This document shows, piece after piece, positions 55,785 to 64,000 of a DNA stretch of 64,000 nt (position 1 is the first letter of the stretch; each line of letters opens with the position of its first letter). Source of the DNA: Rozella allomycis CSF55 (lineage: Eukaryota > Rozellomycota); assembly GCA_000442015.1 (NCBI GenBank), contig KE561200.1:1-64000 (forward strand), read 5' to 3'. The position numbers and the translations under genes are program-made. The notes under the pieces are model-generated. The model saw nothing but the letters and a program-made list of their open reading frames with translations, ran no database searches and was not told the origin of the DNA.

Positions 55785-55909
55785 TCGTAATAAATGTCTA
55801 AACTACTGATGCCTAGTCTTTCAACAACTATTTTTAATTGCAATTATAGCTAATTTTATATCTATAAATGGTTTGTCGCACAAGTTTCTTCATTTTGAAA
55901 AATCACAAA

Positions 55910-56338
55910 ATGGAAATAGTACCAACAGACACCAAAAGGTTGAGAGCTTGTCTTTTGTGCAGTTTGGTAAAAGTATTTTTGAATCTAAATGTTTTATTTA
56001 GACAATGGCACAGTTTAAAATGAATGGCTGTGAAAACTGTGAATCTTTACTAATGATGAAGGGTAACACTGACAGAATTTTTGATTGTACAAGCCAGAAT
56101 TTTGACGGGTAAACATATTTTTCTATTAACAATTAAGATGTACAGCCCTGATGGCGCCAGGTCACTCTTGGGTTGGTAAATGGCAGAGAATCGGTAATAT
56201 ATGATTTCACTATTCCACAAAGACAAGTTTTCAAAAGGCATTTATGCTCTTAAAGTGTATGGAAGACTACCAGAAGATCTTATAGCCCATTTAGAGGATC
56301 AAGGAGTTAATTATACACCGCTAGAAGAAGACGATTAA
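55910..56338 (+). CDS. SPT4: SPT4 transcription elongation factor
   Basis: Zinc subunit of DSIF (Spt4-Spt5) on RNA polymerase II. MEIVPTDTKRLRACLLCSLV and NGCENCESLL supply the C4 zinc site. FDCTSQNFDGCTALMAPGHS, WVGKWQRI and KGIYALKVYGRLPEDLIAHL match the family. Three introns of 29 nt. About 114 residues. Convergent with the IAH1-like gene (32 bp between stops). Confidence 0.93.
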
Positions 56339-56370
56339 ATTTTTGCATAAAGAAGACTTGTTTATATTTA

Positions 56371-57125
56371 TTACTCTTCACTTTGTTTCTGAACAATTCT
56401 AATATCTTTATAGTATGGCAAAAAGGCATTTAAATTTTGAGGATCAAAGCCTTGATGATTCAACATTTCTACTAACGCTTTGAAAAATATTTCATTGCCC
56501 ATCTCTGAGAAATGCAATCCATCGCTAAATAGTTTTTCGATATTTTCTTCGTTATTCTCAAATAGGGAAAATGTATCGAGACAAGGTATGTTCTCTGCTC
56601 GAGCGACCTCTTTACATGCAATTGCATACAATTTTGTATTTTCCTTCAATCGATTATATGAAGGAAGGCCCTTTCTTATGCATTCTTTATTCCATTCTTC
56701 ATCGTCTAGTGTTGGCGGGGTGGACAATATCACACTTAATTTTTCAGCTTTCAACAAATTGACTATCTTTGTTAAGTTTGTTTTATAATCTTCCACTGGT
56801 ACGTGTTGAAAGAAAATATCTTCCTTGCTTAATCTTGCGTCATTCGCTCCCAGGAATACAATTGCTAATGTCGGATACAAGGATTTACACATTTTTAAAA
56901 TGCTAGGTACTTCAGGAAGAATATATTTCGATGAGTAGCCTTTATATTGTTGAAATCTTTGTGATTACCTGAAAATCCAAAAGGTAGGCACAATGCTTTT
57001 GTGGAGAATCTATCAGAAAGCCTTGACAGCCATCCATTTTTTTCAAAGCCAAACTAGAAAATTAAAGCTGAGACAAATACTTGAGTTAATGAATCGCCGA
57101 TAAAAATAAAAGATGAAACTTTCAT
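56371..57125 (-). CDS. IAH1: IAH1-like GDSL/SGNH esterase
   Basis: SGNH hydrolase related to isoamyl-acetate-hydrolysing esterase. ATG at 57125: MKVSSFIFIGDSLTQ has the nucleophile Ser12 (block I). A Gly block follows at GFSGYSSKYILPEV, block III is FLGANDARLS, and the C-terminal catalytic Asp/His pair is SDGLHFSEMGNEIF. Two introns (27 and 29 nt). About 232 residues, family-sized. The start lies 21 bp from that of the divergent TRM82 gene. The stop lies in GAGTAATAAATA. Confidence 0.88.
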
Positions 57126-57146
57126 GGTGGCTTGTCGAATTTTTTC

Positions 57147-58272
57147 ATGTCAGAGAACTATACTGGTTTTGTTAGACTGATATCATTTGATAATAACTTT
57201 CTAATGTTTAATAGAAATAGCGCAATATGCTTTGACTCTTCTTCTCTTGCTAAAATTTTTGAAATAAAGGATCTTGAGGCAGGTATTAGAATGATTGAAG
57301 CCAAATGTCCTCATTTGTTTATTGCACTAGAAAATAAGAAAGTCATGCATTTTGAAGTGGAAAAAGAAACTGCAACTTTAAAATCGACCTGGACTGTTCA
57401 AAAATCAGTCACCTCAATGTACTTTATAAGGGAAAAGAACATTCTTCTCGCTTCTGATAAGTTTGGGGATGTCTTTACGTAAGTTTAATGCATGCGTAAT
57501 AATTAGATTTCAAATTGGCGATAGTGAAGGAAAGCTTGTAATGGGACAAATATCAATGATTTTGGATATGGTGTACGACGAGCAAAGAAATTTTATTATA
57601 ACATCTGATAGAGACGAAAGAGTGCGACTAAGCAATTATCCAAAGGCATATATAATAGAAAAATTTCTTATGAATCACAAAGAGTATGTGCATGGGGTTT
57701 TCTTTATGTAGATTTGTTTCTGCTTTGGCACTTGAAGGAGATACTTTAGTATCAGGGGGTGGTGATGATTACGTAACGATTTGGAATATGAATTCGTATG
57801 AAAAAACCGAAGTTTTAGTTAAAAAGGACGGCATGTCTGATGACATTACCGTCGCCAAAATTATTTTATCTGAAAACAAAGCCTTCCTCTTATTAGAGAG
57901 ATCGAATTTGATAGTTGTGATTGATATTGAATCTCACAAGGTTGAATATTTAGAAATGCCAAACATTTTGACTTCATTATCTTCAGTCAATAATTGCATT
58001 TTCTCCTTGTCAATTGATGGCGTCTTGTATAAGATAAACTCTTCTTTAACATATGAAGCACTTTCATTCAAAACCGAAGAATTCTTTGAAAAGATAGAAA
58101 TTACTAGTAACAATTCATGTCACTTTTCATAGATGACTTTGATTTTTCTAGAGAGTTTACATTGCATAATATGAGAAAATCGCTCAACTTTGGAAAAAAG
58201 GGTAAATCCAAAGAAGATGATCAAGATGAGATTGAAGAAGAAAACTCTAATAAGAAAATTAAAGCTAACTAA
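57147..58272 (+). CDS. TRM82: TRM82/WDR4-like subunit of tRNA m7G46 methyltransferase
   Basis: WD-repeat non-catalytic partner of Trm8/METTL1. The ATG at 57147 gives MSENYTGFVRLISFDNNFLM. The conserved block QISMILDMVYDEQRNFIITS, then DRDERVRLSNYPKAYIIEKF, is diagnostic (HVSMLLDV...DRDEKIRVSRYP in homologues). GGGDDYVTIWNM follows. The last exon has LHNMRKSLNFGKKGKS and an acidic/lysine tail. Three introns of 26-28 nt, one precisely restoring HKEFVSALAL. An upstream TTG frame start was ignored. Confidence 0.85.
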
Positions 58273-58342
58273 ATAAATTTAAAGCATAATTTACACTTTC
58301 ATCCCAAGGTATAAATAGGGTTGTGAATTCAGTCGCTCTAAG

Positions 58343-59356
58343 ATGATATTATTCTTTTCAATTCTCTACTTTTCATCATACTTGGCACTACCACATCACT
58401 GGACGTCAGATCATTATTTCAAATCTACAGCTCACGAAAAGAATATTCTCCATTATTTAAAGAATGAAGGCAACTATAGTTCGTTTTATGATCAAATCAA
58501 AGATAACGATCAATTGACTGAAATCCTCCAACACGGAAAAGACTTGCTAGTATTTGTGCCTACAAACGAAGCTTTTAAAACATTTGTCCCGGGCTTTGAA
58601 GACAAGAATGCTATATTTTCATACCACATTGCCAGTTCCAGTGGCAGAATGTCGCTTGCACGAAAGCCATTTGATCTAACATCAGGCGAGCTTCTCCCCT
58701 CAATTCTAGCAGACTCATCTCTCAAAGGCGGTCATCAATTTCTCAAGGTTTACTTGAACGAATGGCAACATGGACGTGTGTATATAGGAAACGAAAGATC
58801 ATTTTCAAAAGTTTTGGGAAAACCGACTGTAGCTTCAAACGGAATGATATTTCTGATTGACTCTGTGCTATTACCACCATATGATATTTGGAGAATGATT
58901 AATGACATTCAGTTTCATGGACATTTAACCAATGTAGTAACCATGTTGGAAGTTTCAGGACTTGCCAATGAATTGGAAATGCGCCAAGGATTGACGTTTC
59001 TGGCTCCAACTGATGAAGCATTTGAAAGGTTAGGACCTTCCGCTGTGAGACATCTACTATCCCCAACTGGAAAGCCATTATTGAGAAGAATTTTGATGTA
59101 TCATTTTGTGCCAAGAGAAACATACTACAGCCATTACGTGCAGACTGGAGATACTACTTGGGAAACTATGCTATATGGTAAACCGATTCAAGTTCACAAG
59201 ATATCGTTCCAAGGCGAGAGACACTTTTCAAGCATAATTCTTAATGAAGAGTCGAGAATAATATATGGTGATGTATTGTGCTCGAATGGCGTTGCGCACA
59301 TAATTGATAATGTGTTGATTCCAAGTTGGGAGATGAAGGAGCTGGAAAACATTTAA
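58343..59356 (+). CDS. Secreted protein with two fasciclin (FAS1) domains
   Basis: 337 residues, intronless. Signal peptide MILFFSILYFSSYLALPHHW. FAS1 domain 1 at about 35-175 (LLVFVPTNEAFKTFVPGFED; ASNGMIFLIDSVLLPP). Domain 2 at about 185-330 (LTFLAPTDEAFERLGPSAVR; CSNGVAHIIDNVLIPSWEMK). No GPI signal or transmembrane segment at the end. FAS1 proteins mediate adhesion at cell surfaces or matrices. Resembles small fungal secreted fasciclins. Convergent with the myosin gene (40 bp between stops). Confidence 0.88.
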   Translation: MILFFSILYFSSYLALPHHWTSDHYFKSTAHEKNILHYLKNEGNYSSFYDQIKDNDQLTEILQHGKDLLVFVPTNEAFKTFVPGFEDKNAIFSYHIASSSGRMSLARKPFDLTSGELLPSILADSSLKGGHQFLKVYLNEWQHGRVYIGNERSFSKVLGKPTVASNGMIFLIDSVLLPPYDIWRMINDIQFHGHLTNVVTMLEVSGLANELEMRQGLTFLAPTDEAFERLGPSAVRHLLSPTGKPLLRRILMYHFVPRETYYSHYVQTGDTTWETMLYGKPIQVHKISFQGERHFSSIILNEESRIIYGDVLCSNGVAHIIDNVLIPSWEMKELENI

Positions 59357-59396
59357 GAAAATGGAAATAAATCATGTTGATTTGAATGTTATTTAT

Positions 59397-62300
59397 TTAT
59401 TTGTTGTTATAATCAATATACCCTTGTACCAATGATAATATTCTTGTCGCCTATAAAAATACTTAAAGTTCATCATTACCTTATCAGTTTGAAACATGAT
59501 TTTGGAGTTTTGTTGAACGATGATAATATAAGTAGTGGAAGGGATAATCTCTACTATTTCAGAATATAGAACAGATTTAAATGGTTCCTATAAAATGGTA
59601 AAATTGTATTTTTACCTTTTGCCAGTTAATAAAATAATGCAACCCGGTTACTGATACTCCAAGATTAATTTCCCTATCAATATCATTGAAAGAATTTTGT
59701 TTGACAGGAAAGAAGCAAGTGCCATGAAAAGGCCATTGTCTGATAATTTTCAAGTATTCCTTTCTAGCGTCAGCAGAGCAAGTTCCTTTTAGAGATGAGT
59801 GTGCCGTCTCAACTTTTTTATGAATGTCTTTGTATTCTTGTAGAAAATTAAGAGGAAAGAGAGATCGTAATGGTGCATCATAAGATTTTAGTCTGCTGAA
59901 ATTCTGATCACCAAAAGAATTTTGAATTGAGAGACCAGCAAGATTTATTGCTTCATCTTCAGTTAGAGGATGTTGGCCATTAAATACATCTTTTTCAGCC
60001 TATTCAAGATTAACGTTTTAAGTACCTGGATGAATGTTAAATGCTCTTCATAGTCAGAACCACTTGGAAGCAGTGGTTGGAAGAAATAAATCTTTTTGAG
60101 AATTAGTTTATATTCAAATGACTTTTTCTCAAATTCATAAAACAAATCGCCCATTAATGACCCTGGCTCCAACAAATTGTCCAGGGGATCGAACAAACCG
60201 AATTCAGTTGCAGACTTTATTCCAATCTTTTCGCAAAGACATTCTAATATATCAGAAATTGTAGAAATCGGAGAAAATGTGAGAGACCTCTTTTGACCAT
60301 CGCCTGAATGAATAGTGCAAACGGCTGGTTTGTGATTCAAGAGGGAAAAGATTTCTTTTTCAGAAGGCGGATTCAACCTTTTTATTTTAGATAAAAACAG
60401 TTGGTTTAATAATGTTAAAATAAAAGTTGATGTTGGTGTATTTGTACTTTTAACGTTTAGAATTGAATGCTTACAATTTAAGATGAGATCTCAAGTAATC
60501 TAAAATGATTGGCGAATTGGGATACACAATGGCAGAGCAAATTAATAAAATATTCCAGATTGCTGGTGCAATTGTCCTACTGAAAGAGTTTAGAAGAGAT
60601 GTACTTTTCAGAAGAGGGAATCTTTGTCGTTTGTTTTATTAATTGAAGAAAAGTTTCATCTTTGTAATTTTCGTTTTTAATCATTTCAATCAAGAGAGAT
60701 TGAAGCAATTCATTTGATGAAATTTGTTCTGTTTAATCAAATTAAGAAATTTACTTTTATTATTTTTTGATTTTCCAGTTGAATAAATTTGAATTAAATT
60801 TTGAATATTTTTGGCTTCATTTTCCATTTCATCTTTATTTGAAATTGAATTTATTAATCTATTTTTAGAAAATGACCAATCTTGGTCTGAATAAACTTGT
60901 TTAATCAAATTCTTATCAAAAACATTTCCTAATCACAAAAATAGAAAAACAAAAACCTTTAATCATTTGAATTGATTTTAACAATTCATAATCTTTTGAT
61001 TTAAACAAACTTTTATTCTCCATTTTATACAATGTATCAGGCCCTGGTATTCTCACTGTAAAAGATTGAATCAAACTTTCTCTAATCAAATCTAAATTCT
61101 TTATTTCAAATTCTAAATTTAATGAATTCTTCTTTCTTGGTTGTTTCTTACAAAATTCATTCAAAAATCCATGAAATTCTTTTGATATTTCATTAATAGA
61201 TTGAGAAAAATCAGAAATAGATTCAGTTTCTAAAAATAGAAAATGAAATTCCAAAATATCATTTTCACTTTTCTTTACTGAAATATCAATTTGTTCTAAA
61301 TTCAATTCCCAATCAATTATTTGATTCACATTAAATGTGGCCAGAATATTCTAAATAACCATACACTGAGAAAAGAACCTTTTTTAAAATGATTAATGAA
61401 GATGGACTGATGGCCAAAGTTACGTTTTCAGGGAAACTCCAAGGTCCGTTGTGTTTCACTTTGTAAAAGAAGCAACCAATGATTATCAAACAAATAATTT
61501 ACCAAAAGTTGGAATTCTTTTCATTGTCTCCAAAAATAGAACCTTTTAGAATCCACAAGAAGAATTTACTTTGCATTGAATTGAAGTTTTTCCCGCCAAT
61601 TTTGAATGAGACTCGACCAAGCCATTCAACCAAGCTTCATGTGATTGTCTTTCAATTAAATAAAATGGAATAAATTCCTTCAAATCACTATAATAACAAC
61701 ATGATCAAATTACTATCTTGCCTTTAGTAATGTCTTGTTGTCTTTAGCATTATGAATTAAATCTCCAAATGTTATTTGAGCCTTCAACCCTCCAAGCTGA
61801 AGAGACAATTTCTCATTAATCAACATTTCATCAAACAAATAACTCTTCATTGTTTGATAATAAAGCAAATTATATTCTGCAGATTCACATTCCTGGTCTG
61901 CCAATATAACTCTCTTTTTCAATTCGAAATCTAAAATCTTGTCACATTTATTAAAAACATCCCAAACATATTCTGATCCTTTCACAAAAACACCCTGGCA
62001 AACCAAACCCCATCCATTGACATTCCTTATAGTTAGTTTATGTAGAATCTGTTCAAGTAAATCAGAAACTGTTGTCAATGAACCAACAGCATATTTTTGT
62101 GATGATGCGTCCATTGTTTTAATGCAAACAAGAGTTCTTTCATTCTTTATTATTTGTGAAATTTCCAATTCATTTAGAATAAACTTTCTGTTGCCTTTGC
62201 CAGTCAATTCTTTAAAATATTCTTCAACTGTATTATTTTTACGTTCAATTAGAAATGATAAAACATATTTATTCATATTCTATTGATATATAATAAAATT

Positions 62301-64000
62301 GTTACTTTTGGCGGCAAGATGCAATTACACATGCTTGAAAGTATATCCCACAAATGTAGTTCGTAATTGTTAGATTTATCTATAGGTGTATTATTCAATT
62401 GCTTAATTAATTGAAAATAAACTTCTTCAGACAAATCTGGATTTTCATGAATCAATTGCAAGAGCTTATTTATAGAAATCAAATAATCATCGACATTTTT
62501 AGTTTCACAAATTTTATTTATTAATTTAAATGTTTCAATAGCCAAATTCTTTATTTTAGAACATGAAATTGTTAAACTGTTATCAATAGACTTTGAATAC
62601 GTTAAAATAGATTGAATGGCTTTTATTTTAGCATCCATGTCGTATTCATTCACGCCTTGAATCAAAAGAGATTTTTCAGCGTATAAATAGATTGGATAAT
62701 TTTCTACAAATTCTTTGTTTTTAATTTCTCTCTTTTCAATTTCATCTTGAGTTTGCTGTTGAACAGAAGAATTATTTAAATGAAGGCCTTTAATTTGTGC
62801 TTCCTGTTGAGCATTGGAAATAATATTTGGTTGCAATTCAATTTCAGCCTCAATGGCCTCTTTAAATATTTTTGGCTCTGATGAAATTTCAGTTAATTTA
62901 ACATCAACAGATTGTTTATCTTCTTCTTGATGTTTTTGTTTTTGTTCATCAACCACAAAGTCATCCAGAAATGAGAAAATATTGGCCACCTCATTAACCA
63001 AATTGGATTCCATTTTAATTGAATCATTTTGAAAAAGTTCAGGCAACTCATCAATATCATTTCTAAATTGTGTATCATTTGCGGTATTTGTCACGTCAAT
63101 GTTTGAATATTGCTTCCTAATCGCATTGGTCAACTTGAATTGCTGTAATTTATCCATTTTACCGCTTTTATATGCTTTTCTTCCGACGCAACTAAATTGT
63201 TTTCGTTGATTGGCTCATTTTGTTTCCTATTTGGAAATCCTAGTCGAACCCTTGTATAGTGACCCCGGTAAACTTGCTATGAATAAAATTATCTTTTTAC
63301 TTGACTGAATTTTAACAATTGCTTTCTTTTTTATTAAAAATCCTCTATAGCCCAAAAACTTGAGACATTCTAAAACAATGTCATGAAGCTACGCTTACCA
63401 TTTTGAAGGCTACGCATTGCAGAAATCGCTTTACTTCTTTGTCTTACTTTGAGAACAGTTCTAACCCATCCACCAATTCTACTTGAAGCTTCATTCTCAA
63501 TTTCATTTGATACTTGTTCCAATCTAAGATACTTTATAATCGTAAGTGAATTTAACTACACATTCAGTTTTTAGAAATATCTTTGTCTTTCCAATTGCCA
63601 ACTTTTCAGGCAATTTGAATTTAAAANTTAATTCTTGAAAATCGTTGGTGTTTGATTGAATAAACAAGGGATGATATCATTTTAGATTTAATGTATTTTG
63701 ATTACCTTGAACGAAATTCAGCAACAGTGAAACGATAGGGATATCCCAATTTTCTTATTTGAATTGTTTCCATCATCCCAGAGTATCTCATTTGATCTTT
63801 TGAATATTTGGACTTTATTTTACCAATAACCATCTCTGGATTAAATTCGAATGCTTTCTTTTCACTATTTGGCTTAATGCAGCGAATGTAGTGAGGAGTT
63901 GTTGACTTTAAGATATCAACAAGAGAATAAAGCTGAGACTTGAAACTGGACCCACAGCTAGACTTTTTACTTGAAACATTTAAACTTTCATTTAAGCTTT
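59397..64000 (-). CDS. MyTH4-FERM unconventional myosin (myosin VII/XV-like), 5' part off the right edge
   Basis: Reading from 64000 downward, the end of a myosin motor is visible (FKSQLYSLVDILKSTTPHYI, RCIKPN, DQMRYSGMMETIQIRKLGYP, AIGKTKIFLK). A short IQ-like neck follows (RGFLIKKKAIVKIQ; RGHYTRVRL), then an acidic/Gln-rich spacer. A first MyTH4 domain (EDPLSEEVYFQLIKQL-like: NPDLSEEVYFQLIKQLNN) and FERM part (TMDASSQKYAVGSLTTVSDL) are followed by further helical regions. A second FERM unit (TIHSGDGQKRSLTFSPISTI; LPLNFL-like SLFPLNFLQEYKDI) ends at LSLVQGYIDYNNK. Short introns throughout; one neck junction (near 63270-63295) is off by a nucleotide. The N at 63627 is at an intron edge. Confidence 0.82.

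Noticed and set aside
1-64000. tRNA, rRNA or CRISPR features
   Set aside because: The few GGTTCGA-like strings fall in coding sequence (e.g. myosin neck near 63245); no cloverleaf, rRNA block or spaced repeats were seen.

Overview
This is a compact, AT-rich eukaryotic segment. About 38 protein-coding genes lie on both strands. They are cut by many very short spliceosomal introns, typically 26-29 nt, GT...AG, and in-frame protein homology resumes exactly across them. Gene content points to an early-branching fungus or close fungal relative with a flagellate stage. Fungal-type genes include a self-sufficient P450-reductase fusion of CYP505/CYP102 type, a verprolin, SYG1/XPR1 and a Cat2-like carnitine acetyltransferase. 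A centriolar C2CD3-like protein and a MyTH4-FERM myosin are not typical of yeasts or moulds. A Rozella-like (Cryptomycota) genome is my best guess; this is inference. I saw no tRNA, rRNA or CRISPR array.

Layout. 1-9.7 kb: PRP16-like helicase (cut by the left edge), SEC31, a secreted ADP-ribosyltransferase-like protein, JJJ1, and a seven-helix membrane protein. 10-13.1 kb: an F-box/LamG-like gene, then a graveyard of rearranged fragments copied from the C2CD3 locus (intact copy at 31.7-34.3 kb) and from the F-box/LamG family. 13.1-30.4 kb: membrane-anchored subtilisin (one frameshift), exportin-5, carnitine acetyltransferase, a promethin-like protein, DAD1/OST2, the second seven-helix paralogue, CLASP, MIA40, a twin-CX9C protein, an EngB GTPase, VTI1 and RAD17. 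30.7-34.3 kb: a decayed reverse-transcriptase remnant beside C2CD3. 34.6-48.2 kb: P5B ATPase, P450-reductase fusion, RED, threonine aldolase, verprolin, an NTF2-like protein and KGD2. 48.3-64 kb: 2H phosphoesterase, PP5, acyl-CoA dehydrogenase, uS13-like protein, XPR1, Tctex1 light chain, SPT4, IAH1 esterase, TRM82, a secreted FAS1 protein and a MyTH4-FERM myosin that runs off the right edge.

The genes share no single pathway; they are mostly housekeeping functions. Loose groupings are secretion and trafficking (SEC31, VTI1, OST2), mitochondria (MIA40, CX9C, KGD2, acyl-CoA dehydrogenase, EngB, carnitine transferase), cytoskeleton (CLASP, verprolin, myosin, Tctex1, C2CD3) and splicing/RNA (PRP16, RED, exportin-5, TRM82). 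The secreted or surface proteins (ADP-ribosyltransferase-like, subtilisin, FAS1) are the most lineage-specific-looking set.

Assembly caveat: 14 single N positions mark joins. At least seven are flanked by near-identical direct duplications of 30-350 nt, best read as unmerged contig ends or alleles. Others (2812, 44703, 44906) hide missing coding sequence. Packing is extreme: start codons of divergent genes are 21-33 bp apart and stops of convergent genes as little as 2 bp apart. Many stop codons sit inside an AATAAA motif.
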